DNA of 63,227 nt from SYIM01 sp964581825 (GCA_964581825.1 CAZORB010000005.1:1-63227), one strand, 5' to 3'; counted from the stretch's first letter, positions 25,906 through 36,409 are shown. Notes: generated by a model from the sequence alone, not told the origin. Numbers and translations: made by a program.

Positions 25906-28900
25906 TCAGCGGGGTGCCTCCGGCGGCGGGGACTCAAACCGGGGACGGGCACGTTCCACGACACTCGGATCGGTCCACGGGCCCACCACCTCGTATTCGT
26001 ACGAGAACATCTCCTGGAGTGGCTTTCTGAGCGCCCACTGCGCCAGGAAAGTACCTAACCCGATCGCGGGATTGGCAACGGCCGCATAGGCGAGCGAAGC
26101 TAGCCCGGCATTAAGCTCAGGGCGCACTTCAACCCGCAGTTGCTGGGTTTCATCAACCAGGTTGACCGACCCCCGAATTGCAACCTGTGCCTGCACGCCG
26201 CGCATGCGAAAGTCAGAGCTTGAGACCAGGCCCGACGCAATCGAAGCTCTGCCTCGGATTTCGTCAAACGAAAACCCTTCTGCGAACACATCGCGAAAAT
26301 CGAGCGACAGCCTGCGCGGCAGCGACTGGAGGTTGAGGACGCCGATCAATTTTCCGAACCCAGGTTCAGTTTTAAGGAACTGTCCTTTGCCAGTTTGCAG
26401 ATCGAGTTCACCGCCCAGCGATCGATAGTCGATTGCAAGCGGCGAACCCTGCCAGCGCACCTTACCTGCCAGCCGGCCTGGCCCACCCCCGCTGATCGCG
26501 CCGGTGATGCCGAAAGTCTCGAGGATGCGCGCGGGTTCGCGAAGCGACAGCTCGAAGTCGAGCGCGGTTGAGCGCGGCGCGCCACGGTGCGGTTCCCACG
26601 CGCCACGCGCATCAAGCGTTCCACCGGGGTGATCAATGCGCAGCCGGTCAAGGCGCCAGGTCGGGTGCTCGCCGTCGGCGGCGTTAGAGGCCAGCAGACT
26701 GAGTCGGCCGAGATCACGTCCTGCGAGCACCAGTTTCTCCGCCTCAATATCAAGCGCTGGCAAGCGATTGGGGGCGGTATCAAGAATCTGCTCAATCGCG
26801 CTCTCGCGATTGCGTGGCACGCTCAGCAGCGCAAACCGTGCCCGCAGCGCACCCGCTGGAAGGTTCGCCCGCGAAGGCTGCCACTCAAGCTGTCCGTTGA
26901 CCTCACGCGACGCGAGATTCGCGCGCCAAAGCCCGTCGGTGCGGGTGGCGCCCAGCACGACCCCTGTCAGATCTTTGCCGCCAACCACAAGCGAGTCGGT
27001 CATCAACGCGACCTGCTCGATTGGGCCCGTTGAGAGGGTCCCTTGCGCGGCTCCTGGCGACGCATTCGCCGGCGGCTCAAACACCTGCTCCCAGGCACTG
27101 ACATCGAACTTGGGAACGCGAACAGCCAGGGCAACGCCCGCGGCAGGAAGCGGCGCATCGAGCCCGACTGAGATGATCCCGCGGCCAGGCGCTGCGCCCA
27201 CAGGGCGCTCAAACACAACCCGCACATCATCGCGCAGCGCAACGCGCAAGGTCTCCGCGCGCGCGGGAGCCCGCGGTTTGCTCCAGTCAATCCGCACTGG
27301 CCATCGGCTGCCGGGTTGCTTGGCGAAGGGTTCGGGAAGCGTGGTGCCGATTGACTCAAGCGATGAACGCACGACCCCTACAACCCCCTGCGGTCCAATC
27401 TCGAGGCCCGCCTGCCAGTCTGCGCTCCCCTCGATGAATCGGGAGTCGGCGCGACCGATCAGCCCCAGCAGCTCGGACCCCGAGGCCGAACCCTTCGCAT
27501 CAAGGCGCATAGCTGCTCCGTCGACTGAGGTGAGACTTGCCTGCACGGCACCGCCCAGCAGGCGTGCGCTCAATGAGGGCGCTCGAATTCCCCGTGGATC
27601 AAAGCTTACGTCGCCCGCGATCTCGCTTACCACCGGAAGGTCGGGCGCAATGCGCAGTTGATTTCCGGCCAATACCAGTCGCCCCTGATAGTCGGTTGAG
27701 CCGCCCGCGGCAAGCCCGACGTCGAGACGAAGCGCAAGCTCAGCGTTTCCCTGCGGCTGCCAGCTGCGAATCAGTGGGTCAACACTGCGGCGTAACGGGC
27801 TTGCATCGACGAATCCGATCATCGACACCAGCGAACCCTGTGCGCGGCCATCGATCACCAGTGTTGGACGCGCGAGCTCTGAAATACGCGCATGGATATC
27901 GCGCAGCGCAACGCCCTGAATCTCGGCGGTATCGGCCCTCAATTCCATACCGGCGCGCTCGAATACCAGTCGACCTCGAACACGGGTTACCGACGGCCAG
28001 TCGGGTGAAAAGGCGAGTGCAGCCTGTTCAAGTCGGGTTTCGATTCTGAACTCGCCCGGCGCTTCGCCGCGAAACGGGAACTCTGCAAGATCGCCCCGCA
28101 ACCTCACCCGGGTCTCGGAGGCGCCGGATGCACTGACCGCCCGACTGACCCAGCCTCGCACGCTGGAATCGACCGCGAGTGGCAGATAAGCCCCAACACG
28201 AGCTGCGTTCACGCGGGACAGGCCGCCAGCGAGATCGATTTCGCCCAGTGCGGAGCGACCCGCGCCCCGCCAGCGGCCGCTAAACGACCCGGCCAGATCG
28301 GTATTGGCGAAGCTGAGGCCCGCCGCATGCAGCTCAAGGATCTCGCCGCCGCCCGCTTCATCCTTGGGCTCAATCTGCCAGCCAACGACACCCGATAGCG
28401 ACGCAAGCGGGATCACGGGCTCTGCGAGAAGACCCGGCAGACGAATCGCCGCACCCGAGGCATCGAGCCTGACCTGGCCACTACGATCGCTGAACTCGGC
28501 CACGCCACTCAGATTGGCAAACGACGGCCACCGACTTGGCGGTGCGCCCCGACGCTCAACCCTTTGCAGGCTGAGTCGATCGAATCCAAGGGTAACCGAA
28601 TAGCGCTGACCGGCGGCATCCCAGGACAGGGCTGCACCATTGATTCGCCCGCTGGTAGAGATCTGCGACAGGCGGGCTGTCCAGGGATCAGGAAGCGGCA
28701 GCCGTCGAACGGCTTCCAACAGTCGACCCGCGTCAAACCCCCGCCATGTCAACCGACCGGAAACCGGTATCAGCGAGTCGAGCTGAACAGCGATCCGTTG
28801 TTGGGCCTGCTCATCCAGCGCGAAAGAAAACCCAGCAGAATCGACCGCGGCAAGTCGTCGCGGAACGATGGCGATTGTCTTCGAGTCCTCCAGCTTCGCG

Positions 28901-29850
28901 GTCGCCTCCAAAGACAGCGATCGCAGGCCGATGCGGTTGGCGCCGACGCGCAGATCAATGGCCTCGGTGAACGCCTTCACCAGCACGTCACCAAGCTGGC
29001 CGTTGTCAAAGCGTGTCCACACCTTGACCGGACCGCTGCCGCCCATCACAAATGGTTGACCCGGGTGGGCCGGCGACAGCCAGCCGCGCAGCATTCGCAC
29101 CAGCGGCACAAACTGGACGTGCATCGCTGACGCATACGCTTCACCCTGCCATTTTCGCCAGTCCGCCAGATCGCCGGCAGCGGCGGTGGTGAAGTCGGCG
29201 GCAAACTCCAATCCCTGCAGGCCAGCACCCACAGCAGGCGCCCGTAACGAAAAGTGGTGCCGCCCACTGTCGTTGGTGCTGAGCAGATCGATCCCCGCAG
29301 TCACCACCGACTCTGAACCCATCCGGTCGCGCCAGTCCACCCGCGCGTTTCTGACTGAAATTGAACGACTCGCGAGCAACCAGGCAAACTCGGACGAAGC
29401 GCTGGTCCGATCAAGGTCGATGAGCGCACCCGCCACAGAAAAGCGTCGGCTTTCAATTCGCTCGACGCGGATGACAGGTCGAACGAGTTCCAGCGAAGCG
29501 AGACCGGGCTCACCGCGGACCAATGAACGAAGCGACAGCACCGCGAAAACTTCCTCGACGGTCAGCGGCGCGTCCTGGCCCCCGCCCACTCGAACCGAGC
29601 GGGCCCGCAGCGACGGTCTGAGCCCATCAAACCCGGAAGCGAGTTCACCGATTGAGACTGGCGCATCGAGGGTGCGTGACAGCGTCCGTTCGATTTGCGG
29701 TCGCCACTGATCGATACCGGGCCAGACCCAGTGTCGAAACAACAACCAGAGCGCGGCCACCAGAACCAACACGCCAAGCAACAGCCATCCGAGCCAGCCA
29801 GCAAGCCGGCGCAGCGCGGTTGGGGTGGAGCGGGACCCGGGTGGGTGCAT
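25906..29850 (-). CDS. yhdP: YhdP-like AsmA-family membrane-anchored bridge protein
   Basis: A very long protein (1314 residues from ATG 29850) with one N-terminal transmembrane helix (LLLGVLVLVAALWLLF) followed by a beta-rich periplasmic region. This is the plan of the TIGR02099/YhdP group of AsmA-like proteins, which move phospholipid between inner and outer membranes. ERTLSRTLDAPVSIGELASG just after the helix and a C-terminal AsmA-like domain (FDEIRGRASIASGLV, GSVNLVDETQQLRVEVRPEL) support this. Alternative TTG/GTG starts upstream would add up to 28 residues. It is divergent from glnE (about 110 bases) and upstream of tldD. Confidence 0.9.
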   Translation of the reverse strand: MHPPGSRSTPTALRRLAGWLGWLLLGVLVLVAALWLLFRHWVWPGIDQWRPQIERTLSRTLDAPVSIGELASGFDGLRPSLRARSVRVGGGQDAPLTVEEVFAVLSLRSLVRGEPGLASLELVRPVIRVERIESRRFSVAGALIDLDRTSASSEFAWLLASRSISVRNARVDWRDRMGSESVVTAGIDLLSTNDSGRHHFSLRAPAVGAGLQGLEFAADFTTAAAGDLADWRKWQGEAYASAMHVQFVPLVRMLRGWLSPAHPGQPFVMGGSGPVKVWTRFDNGQLGDVLVKAFTEAIDLRVGANRIGLRSLSLEATAKLEDSKTIAIVPRRLAAVDSAGFSFALDEQAQQRIAVQLDSLIPVSGRLTWRGFDAGRLLEAVRRLPLPDPWTARLSQISTSGRINGAALSWDAAGQRYSVTLGFDRLSLQRVERRGAPPSRWPSFANLSGVAEFSDRSGQVRLDASGAAIRLPGLLAEPVIPLASLSGVVGWQIEPKDEAGGGEILELHAAGLSFANTDLAGSFSGRWRGAGRSALGEIDLAGGLSRVNAARVGAYLPLAVDSSVRGWVSRAVSASGASETRVRLRGDLAEFPFRGEAPGEFRIETRLEQAALAFSPDWPSVTRVRGRLVFERAGMELRADTAEIQGVALRDIHARISELARPTLVIDGRAQGSLVSMIGFVDASPLRRSVDPLIRSWQPQGNAELALRLDVGLAAGGSTDYQGRLVLAGNQLRIAPDLPVVSEIAGDVSFDPRGIRAPSLSARLLGGAVQASLTSVDGAAMRLDAKGSASGSELLGLIGRADSRFIEGSADWQAGLEIGPQGVVGVVRSSLESIGTTLPEPFAKQPGSRWPVRIDWSKPRAPARAETLRVALRDDVRVVFERPVGAAPGRGIISVGLDAPLPAAGVALAVRVPKFDVSAWEQVFEPPANASPGAAQGTLSTGPIEQVALMTDSLVVGGKDLTGVVLGATRTDGLWRANLASREVNGQLEWQPSRANLPAGALRARFALLSVPRNRESAIEQILDTAPNRLPALDIEAEKLVLAGRDLGRLSLLASNAADGEHPTWRLDRLRIDHPGGTLDARGAWEPHRGAPRSTALDFELSLREPARILETFGITGAISGGGPGRLAGKVRWQGSPLAIDYRSLGGELDLQTGKGQFLKTEPGFGKLIGVLNLQSLPRRLSLDFRDVFAEGFSFDEIRGRASIASGLVSSSDFRMRGVQAQVAIRGSVNLVDETQQLRVEVRPELNAGLASLAYAAVANPAIGLGTFLAQWALRKPLQEMFSYEYEVVGPWTDPSVVERARPRFESPPPEAPR

Positions 29851-29959
29851 CCCCGACGATCGGGCGGGTTCAGCGGCGATTGACACAAACACGCTCTTGG
29901 AAATCGAAACCGGGGTGTAGCATCGAACTTCCAAGAATACCTTTTTCGCGTTGCTGACG

Positions 29960-32686
29960 ATGCGTTTTGCTTCCGAAGAACACTCCGGTTATTTCCGCCG
30001 GTCGCTTGCGGCGCTCGAGGCGCGCAGCGCCGAGCCCGACCAGGTGCGCCCACGCCTGGCTCAGCTCACACGCTCGCCACTCGATGCTGTTGCCATTGAT
30101 GCACTGCTCGCCTGGCAGACGAACGGCGAACCCCTCGAACCAAATGGCGAGCGCGCCGCTTCGGTCCTGAGGCGGCTGCGGCAATGGGTGATGCTGGTGT
30201 TAATCGAGCGCGATATCACCGGACAGGCCGAGCTGGACGAGGTCTGCCAGGCAATGACGCATCTCGCCCGACGCGCCACAAGCTGCGCGATGTCCGTCGC
30301 GGGCTTTGAGCTTGCCGCCGACTTTGGCCATGCGCTCGATAGCGAGGGCCGTCCACAGGACCTGCTTGCAGTCGCCATGGGTAAGGGGGGCGCCGACGAG
30401 TTGAATGTCTCGTCCGACCTCGACCTGGTGTTCGTGTTCCGCGATGAGGGTCAAAGTTCAGGCGGGGCCTCAGGACGCACGATCGCCGCCAGCGAATGGA
30501 TGCACCGCGCGGCGCGGCGCACCATCGAACTCCTCTCCGAGATCACCGCCGACGGATTCGTGTTTCGAGTCGACACCCGGCTGCGGCCTAACGGCGACTC
30601 GGGGCCGCTGGTCGCATCGCTGTCAATGCTCGAGCAGTATTTCTACTCGCAGGGTCGCGAGTGGGAGCGCTTTGCCTGGCTTAAGTCCAATGTCATCGCC
30701 AACACGGGCCGAGCAGGCGATACCGCGTGCAAAGACGATGTCCATTCACTCGAGCGGATCGTCACGCCATTCGTATTTCGTCGCTACCTCGACTACGACG
30801 CCTTCGCGTCACTGCGCGATCTGCACCGACTGATCCGCTCAGAGGTTGCGCGCCGCTCGGCGCGCGATCTTGAGGCGCGCGACGTCAAGCTCGGGCGAGG
30901 CGGCATCCGCGAGATCGAGTTCACCGCGCAACTGTTTCAGATCGTCCGGGGCGGCCGCGATCCCGGGCTGCGTGACCGCCGTACGCTCGTCACGCTGGCT
31001 GCGCTTGCACGACGCTCGGTACTCGACCCCCAGGAATGCGAAACCCTGGCGCAGGCCTATCGTTTACTCCGACGCACCGAGCACGCGCTTCAGTACCGGG
31101 AAGACGAGCAAACGCACCGCCTGTCAGGTTCAGCCGACGATCGGGCGCGCGTCGCTGCCATGCTTGGTATGACACCCGAGGCTTTCAATCACACCCTTGC
31201 GCAAGCCACTGAGGCGGTCGCTACGATTTTTGAAAGGCTGCTCGCACCCGACCAGCCCAGTCGAGGCGGGCCCAACGGTACTGAGCAGCCCGAAACTGGC
31301 GAAGCGGCGGTCGAGGATCCGGATGTGACCCGCCGGATCGGGCTGCTGCGAGAGGGCAGCCGGTATGCCGCGGCGCGACCTGACACACGCGCTGCCATCG
31401 ACCGGCTTCTCGCCGAAGCGACAAGCCGACGCACCAGCAGCGCCGGCATGATCCGGCTGATCGAACTGCTCGAATCGATCTGCCGGCGTCCGGCTTATGT
31501 TGCGCTCCTTGCCCGCTACCCGTTGGTATTCGCGCGGGTGTTGCGCGTACTCGACTGGGCCAAGTGGCCAGCCGACTATCTGATGCGCCATCCGATTGTT
31601 CTCGATGAGTTGCTGGACGGCCAATTGCTCGACAGCACCGATCTTGCTGACTGGGCCAGGCAGCTGCGCGAGCGGGTGCTTGCGGCACGTATTGGCGACG
31701 CGCCCGATGTCGAGCTTCAGATGGATCTGGTCCGCGAAGCGCACCATGCGCAGGTGTTCCGGCTGATGGTCCAGGACCTCGAAGGCCGCCACACCACCGA
31801 GCGAATCTCCGACTTCCTGAGCGAACTCGCCGACCGGGTGCTCGGCCTGGTCATCGAGCTTGTCTGGTCGCAACTTCGGCAACGCTATCGCGACCCGCCG
31901 CGTTTTGCGGCAATCGCCTATGGCCGGCTGGGTGGTAAGGAACTCGGCTACGCGTCCGACCTCGACCTGGTCTTCCTGTACGAAGACGACGACGAGCGCG
32001 CCACGGAAGCCTACTCATTGCTCGCGCAGCGCATCTGTGGCTGGCTGTCTACCCGCACCGCGGCGGGACTCCTGTTCGAGACTGACCTCAGGCTACGTCC
32101 CAATGGTCAGGCGGGGCTGCTGGTGTCGACGGTCGAGGCGTTTGAGCGCTACCAGCGCGAGTCGGCCTGGGTCTGGGAGCATCAGGCACTCTCTCGCGCG
32201 CGCTTCGCGGCAGGCGATCAGGCGCTGGGGGCACGCTTCGAGGCCATTCGCCGTGCCGTACTCGCCAGCCCGCGGAAAAACGGCGAGCTAGCCCGCGAGG
32301 TGATCGCCATGCGCAAAAAAATGCATGACGGGCACCCCAACCGAAGTGAGCTGTTCGACCTGAAGCACGACCAGGGCGGTATGGTCGACATCGAGTTCAT
32401 CGTCCAGTATCTGGTGCTCGCGCATGCATCGCAACACGCGCCGCTGCTCGACAATGCCGGCAACATTGCGCTGCTGGGCCGCGCCGCCGAGGTCGGTTTG
32501 ATCGATCGTGCCTTAGCGGCCGAGGTGGCGAACGCCTATCGGCTGTATCGACAGCTTCAGCACAAAATGCGGCTCGACGATTCGCAGTATGCGCGGGTCG
32601 ATCGGCAGGTCGTTGCCGAGCCTGCCCGGGCAGTGCGCGAGCTGTGGTGTCAGACGCTTGAGCATGCGGTCAACGCGCAGGACTAA
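29960..32686 (+). CDS. glnE: Bifunctional glutamine synthetase adenylyltransferase/deadenylase
   Basis: Adds and removes AMP on a tyrosine of glutamine synthetase in response to PII. The 908-residue protein shows two nucleotidyltransferase domains: N-terminal (deadenylylating) GKGGADELNVSSDLDLVFVF and C-terminal (adenylylating) GRLGGKELGYASDLDLVFLY, each with the SDxDL metal site. The regulatory helical region lies between them. ATG 29960 or an in-frame TTG at 29951 could be used. Divergent from yhdP and convergent with azlD. Length and motifs are normal. Confidence 0.96.
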   Translation: MRFASEEHSGYFRRSLAALEARSAEPDQVRPRLAQLTRSPLDAVAIDALLAWQTNGEPLEPNGERAASVLRRLRQWVMLVLIERDITGQAELDEVCQAMTHLARRATSCAMSVAGFELAADFGHALDSEGRPQDLLAVAMGKGGADELNVSSDLDLVFVFRDEGQSSGGASGRTIAASEWMHRAARRTIELLSEITADGFVFRVDTRLRPNGDSGPLVASLSMLEQYFYSQGREWERFAWLKSNVIANTGRAGDTACKDDVHSLERIVTPFVFRRYLDYDAFASLRDLHRLIRSEVARRSARDLEARDVKLGRGGIREIEFTAQLFQIVRGGRDPGLRDRRTLVTLAALARRSVLDPQECETLAQAYRLLRRTEHALQYREDEQTHRLSGSADDRARVAAMLGMTPEAFNHTLAQATEAVATIFERLLAPDQPSRGGPNGTEQPETGEAAVEDPDVTRRIGLLREGSRYAAARPDTRAAIDRLLAEATSRRTSSAGMIRLIELLESICRRPAYVALLARYPLVFARVLRVLDWAKWPADYLMRHPIVLDELLDGQLLDSTDLADWARQLRERVLAARIGDAPDVELQMDLVREAHHAQVFRLMVQDLEGRHTTERISDFLSELADRVLGLVIELVWSQLRQRYRDPPRFAAIAYGRLGGKELGYASDLDLVFLYEDDDERATEAYSLLAQRICGWLSTRTAAGLLFETDLRLRPNGQAGLLVSTVEAFERYQRESAWVWEHQALSRARFAAGDQALGARFEAIRRAVLASPRKNGELAREVIAMRKKMHDGHPNRSELFDLKHDQGGMVDIEFIVQYLVLAHASQHAPLLDNAGNIALLGRAAEVGLIDRALAAEVANAYRLYRQLQHKMRLDDSQYARVDRQVVAEPARAVRELWCQTLEHAVNAQD

Positions 32687-32743
32687 CCAGCACCCATCGC
32701 CTGTTGCCTGGGCAGGCGGAATCGCCTCGCCGGGTCAGCGCGC

Positions 32744-33073
32744 TCAAAGAATCAGGAACACCGCCGACCCCACCAGCAACCCGATCAGCGCGTCGCCCGT
32801 GATCCTGACCGCCAGCATGAGCGCAAACGCCGACAGCAGGCGCGCGTCGATCAGAAGCGACGACGTCCATTCGCTGGCGGCCAGCCAGGCGCGAAACACT
32901 TCCGGCGCAACCAGCGCGGCCAGTGCCGCAAGCGGCGCATAGCGAAGCGCGCGCTCAAGCACCCCGCGGGGCCGCAATCGTGCCGGAGCGAACAGAAACG
33001 AGTTCCTCAACATAAAAATAATCAGCGCCAGCATCAAAATGGCGAGCCAGACGTCGACGGAGTTCATGGTCAT
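32744..33073 (-). CDS. azlD: AzlD-type small subunit of a branched-chain amino acid exporter
   Basis: A 109-residue hydrophobic protein with three to four helices and the AzlD signature region RLRPRGVLERALRYAPLAAL. It works with AzlC in exporting branched-chain amino acids or analogues. ATG 33073 overlaps the azlC stop by 4 bases (ATGA), which decides the start; a longer frame would run back through azlC. It ends 57 bases from the convergent glnE stop. Confidence 0.9.
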   Translation of the reverse strand: MTMNSVDVWLAILMLALIIFMLRNSFLFAPARLRPRGVLERALRYAPLAALAALVAPEVFRAWLAASEWTSSLLIDARLLSAFALMLAVRITGDALIGLLVGSAVFLIL

Positions 33074-33804
33074 GATCGCGACGTCACCCTGGCACGAGAC
33101 CATGATTCGAGCGCAAGCGGCACGACCACGCCCCCCATCACGGCCAGCAGCATTCCGGCGCGGTGTGGCCAGTTGGCGCCCACCAGGGCGATAACGGCCG
33201 CGACAGCGACCACCGGCCAGGCGAACCTGATACGCATCGCCTGAGCCACTAGCGCCAGCACCGCGAGCGTTCCGAGGTAGGCAAGATCGCGCCCGGGCGC
33301 CGAAATTGCCATCGCAGCGATACCAATGAGCGACCCAACCTGCCATGCCGCCCACACCGGCAGGTTCAGTCCCATGAATAACGCGGTGCGCTGCGCGCGA
33401 CGGGCGCGTGCTGGCAGGGTCTGATAAACCGCCAGCCCGGAATCGGTGGTCATGTAGCCCGCAAAGGCGCGCAGCTTCGGGTGCAGTTTGGAGAGATCGC
33501 GCGACAGCGACGCGCTGTAAACCATGAATCGGAGCGACGTGAGCAGTGTCGTGAAGCCGATCACCAGGAACGAGGCACCCGAGGCGATGAGCGGCAGGGC
33601 GGCGAGCTGCGCGGTGCCGGAAAACACGATCAGCGTCATACCAATCGCCTGCGCAACACTGAGGCCAGACTGAACCATGGCAACGCCGGTGATCACCCCC
33701 CAGATGAAGGTTCCCGTCATGCCCGGAATCGACAGCCTGGCGGCATGGATGAACCGCGCGCGCCGTACTGCCGCCACCCGGCGCTTTGCTGCAGCCTCAG
33801 CCAC
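33070..33804 (-). CDS. azlC: AzlC-type branched-chain amino acid exporter large subunit
   Basis: A 244-residue membrane protein of the AzlC/YgaZ family with about six helices. The segment MTLIVFSGTAQLAALPLIA and the following SLRFMVYSASLSRDL are characteristic. The first 20 residues are strongly basic and cytoplasmic. It is coupled to azlD through a 4-base overlap. Relatives export L-valine or confer resistance to azaleucine; which amino acid applies here is not visible. A few kilobases away lies ilvE, so branched-chain metabolism is a local theme, although the genes are on opposite strands. Confidence 0.92.
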   Translation of the reverse strand: MAEAAAKRRVAAVRRARFIHAARLSIPGMTGTFIWGVITGVAMVQSGLSVAQAIGMTLIVFSGTAQLAALPLIASGASFLVIGFTTLLTSLRFMVYSASLSRDLSKLHPKLRAFAGYMTTDSGLAVYQTLPARARRAQRTALFMGLNLPVWAAWQVGSLIGIAAMAISAPGRDLAYLGTLAVLALVAQAMRIRFAWPVVAVAAVIALVGANWPHRAGMLLAVMGGVVVPLALESWSRARVTSRS

Positions 33805-33828
33805 TGCTCTTGAAAACCCCTGAGTGCC

Positions 33829-35037
33829 TCAGGTGGGCGCGCGCGCCACGCGCCCGACCGTCCAACCGGTATCGCGGGCAACCCAGACCGCGCCAACCAG
33901 ACACACCAGTACAAACGGCAACGACAACAGGTTAAGTACCGACCAGCCGTTGACAAACAGCAGCGCCCCTGAGGCCGCCGAGCTGGTGATCATGACGCCA
34001 AACACGCTCATGTCCATGAAGCCCTGAACCTTATTTTTTTCAGCGGGGCGATAGCAGCGGGTTAGCAGCGCGGTGCCGCTGGTGTACATGAAGTTCCAGC
34101 CCACGCCCAGCAGGAACAGCGAAACGGAGAAGTGCATCAACTCGACACCGGCAAGCGCCACCGCCACGCAGCCCGCGTTGAGCAGAACGCCAGCCACCAT
34201 GATGGGAAGGATTCCGTAGCGCGCGATCAGAGAACCGGTAAACAGCCCCGGCGCAAACATTCCGATGACATGCCACTGCAGCACGAATACCGTCTGATTG
34301 AACGACAGGCTGCACACTTCCATGGCAAGGGGTGTGGCCACCATCAAAAGATTCATGACGCCGTAGGACAGCGCAGCCGACGCAATCGCCAGAATGGCTG
34401 CGGGCTGCCGCAGGATGACCGACAGCGGGCGGGCCTCGCCGCCCTGCTCTGAACTGGCCGGCAGCTGGATGCGCAACAGCTGGATCAGTGCGAGCGACAG
34501 AAGGCCAAACACCATCAGCATGAGGTAAGTGCCTGCAAACTGATGGGCCAAAAGCGTACGCGACCATTTTGAAATTTCCGGCCCAAGGATGCCGCCAACC
34601 AGCCCTCCCGTCAGGACCAGCGACATGGCGCGCGTTTTAAACGAGGGCTGGTACACATCGGCTACGTCGGCCGCGGCAAACCGCAGGCTCGCGCCGAACG
34701 CGTTGTAAATGCCGCACAGGAAGGTTCCCAGACAGAGCAGCGACAGGCTTTCGACGGTCATCGCCGTGTAGGCGACAAGCGCACTCACGATTGCTGCAAT
34801 TGAGCCCACGGTGTAGCCGGCCCGGCGGCCATACCGGCGCATCACAGACGCGGCTGGCATGGACCACACCGCGCTTCCAATGACGTACGAGGTTACCGGT
34901 AACGACGCCAGCCATTTGTCTTGCGACAGCTGCAGCCCAGCCAGCACATTTACCGCAATCAGCGTGGCGTTATTGATCAGGAGCAGCGCCTGCAGTGAGG
35001 TCAGCAGACCAACCTGAAACCTAAGAGTGGCGAGCAT
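33829..35037 (-). CDS. Major facilitator superfamily transporter
   Basis: A 402-residue membrane protein with about twelve helices. The loop after helix 2 (SVMRRYGRRAGYTVGSIAAI) is the usual MFS signature region with its basic residues. It is upstream of azlC on the same strand, 24 bases between the genes, so all three may form one transcript. The substrate cannot be deduced. Nothing abnormal is seen in length or frame. Confidence 0.88.
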   Translation of the reverse strand: MLATLRFQVGLLTSLQALLLINNATLIAVNVLAGLQLSQDKWLASLPVTSYVIGSAVWSMPAASVMRRYGRRAGYTVGSIAAIVSALVAYTAMTVESLSLLCLGTFLCGIYNAFGASLRFAAADVADVYQPSFKTRAMSLVLTGGLVGGILGPEISKWSRTLLAHQFAGTYLMLMVFGLLSLALIQLLRIQLPASSEQGGEARPLSVILRQPAAILAIASAALSYGVMNLLMVATPLAMEVCSLSFNQTVFVLQWHVIGMFAPGLFTGSLIARYGILPIMVAGVLLNAGCVAVALAGVELMHFSVSLFLLGVGWNFMYTSGTALLTRCYRPAEKNKVQGFMDMSVFGVMITSSAASGALLFVNGWSVLNLLSLPFVLVCLVGAVWVARDTGWTVGRVARAPT

Positions 35038-35132
35038 GGCAGGCGCACAGCCGAAAGGAGCAAGCTGGTCAGTCTAACAGCCCCCTGATTCATGAACGCG
35101 GTGGTGCCAGACAGAATGAGACGGGCATTCGC

Positions 35133-35138
35133 TAGAAT
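35133..35138 (+). promoter_or_regulatory. Candidate -10 hexamer of ilvE
   Basis: CTAGAATGC (35132-35140) lies 56 bases before the ilvE start and matches the nonamer upstream of dctP. A poor -35 candidate (CAGACA, 35108-35113) is 19 bases away. Weak evidence. Confidence 0.3.
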
Positions 35139-35194
35139 GCTGACTGTTGCGCGGCATCCGTCCGCGCGTTTCAGACACCTCCCAGGAGAACCTC

Positions 35195-36118
35195 ATGTCG
35201 ATGGCTGACCGCGACGGACTAATCTGGTTCGACGGCAAGATGGTCGATTGGCGCGATGCCAAGATCCACGTGCTCACCCACACGCTGCATTACGGTATGG
35301 GCGTGTTTGAGGGCGTCCGCGCCTATGACGCAGTAGGCGGCACAGCGATCTTTCGACTGGCTGAGCACACGCGCCGCTTTTTCAATTCGGCCAAAATTTT
35401 TCAAATGGCGCTTCCCTTCGATGAGGCAACGATTGCGCAGGCGCAAAAAGACGTTGTCCGCGAAAACAAGCTCGCATCCTGCTACATCCGACCCATCGCC
35501 TGGATCGGATCGCAAAAATTGGGGGTATCGGCCCGCGGTAACACAGTCCATGTCGCGATCGCGGCCTGGCCCTGGGGCGCCTATCTGGGCGAAGACGGCC
35601 TGTCGCGCGGCATCCGGGTCAAGGTGTCTTCCTACACCCGCCATCACGTCAACATTTCGATGGTGCGCGCGAAGGCAAGCGGCTATTACGTCAACTCCAT
35701 TCTCGCCAACGCCGAGGTCACCGCGAACGGCTACGATGAGGCGCTGCTGCTCGACACGGAAGGCTACGTATCAGAGGGCGCCGGCGAAAACGTATTCATC
35801 GTACGTAACGGAGTCATTTACACGCCCGACGTTGCCTCATGCCTCGATGGCATCACGCGCGACGCAGTCCTCACCATCGCACGCGATCTGGGTATCGAGG
35901 TGCGCGAAAAACGCATCACGCGCGACGAAGTCTATTGCGCTGACGAAGCCTTCTTCACCGGCACGGCGGCTGAAATCACGCCCATCCGCGAAGTCGATGA
36001 CCGCACCATCGGGTCTGGCCGTCGTGGCCCAGTCACCGAAAAACTTCAGGCAGTGTTTTTTGACATTGTCGGCGGCCGCGCAGAGCGCTATGCGCAATGG
36101 CTAACGCGGGTCGCCTGA
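35195..36118 (+). CDS. ilvE: Branched-chain amino acid aminotransferase
   Basis: A fold-type IV PLP aminotransferase interconverting Leu/Ile/Val and their 2-oxo acids. The 307-residue protein starts MSMADRDGLIWFDGKMVDWR, has HTLHYGMGVFEGVRAY, the Schiff-base lysine at residue 160 in MVRAKASGYY, and the PLP phosphate segment EGAGENVFIV. ATG 35195 has AGGAG seven bases upstream; the longer frame from 35147 is not needed. It is followed 28 bases later by a small zinc-finger gene, an arrangement also seen in other betaproteobacteria. Confidence 0.96.
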   Translation: MSMADRDGLIWFDGKMVDWRDAKIHVLTHTLHYGMGVFEGVRAYDAVGGTAIFRLAEHTRRFFNSAKIFQMALPFDEATIAQAQKDVVRENKLASCYIRPIAWIGSQKLGVSARGNTVHVAIAAWPWGAYLGEDGLSRGIRVKVSSYTRHHVNISMVRAKASGYYVNSILANAEVTANGYDEALLLDTEGYVSEGAGENVFIVRNGVIYTPDVASCLDGITRDAVLTIARDLGIEVREKRITRDEVYCADEAFFTGTAAEITPIREVDDRTIGSGRRGPVTEKLQAVFFDIVGGRAERYAQWLTRVA

Positions 36119-36146
36119 CCTGACAGACCCCGTCGGAGCGTCCACG

Positions 36147-36356
36147 ATGACTTCTGCCGCAGATCCTGGCCAGCCAGACGCCGTCGAACTCGACGGCTCA
36201 GCGCTGCCTGCTTTTTGCCCCAATCCGGCTATGCCAATCTGGTCCTCGCACCCGCGGGTTTTTCTTGACGTGGCCACAACCGGCGAGGCGCGTTGCCCCT
36301 ACTGCGGCACGCTTTACCGGTTAAAGCCAGGCAGTGCACGCAGCGGGCATCACTGA
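36147..36356 (+). CDS. Small zinc-finger (zf-CHCC) protein
   Basis: A 69-residue protein with a Cys-His-Cys-Cys pattern: C24, H35, C50 and C53 (CPYCGTLYRL at 50-59). This matches the zf-CHCC family, related to the zinc subunit of respiratory complex I (NDUFS6), though the bacterial stand-alone forms have no settled function. It follows ilvE by 28 bases and is likely co-transcribed. Confidence 0.85.
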   Translation: MTSAADPGQPDAVELDGSALPAFCPNPAMPIWSSHPRVFLDVATTGEARCPYCGTLYRLKPGSARSGHH

Positions 36357-36409
36357 GCATCTGATCCCTGAAACCGCTTCGGCCTCTTACCACCACTAAG
36401 CACCAGCCA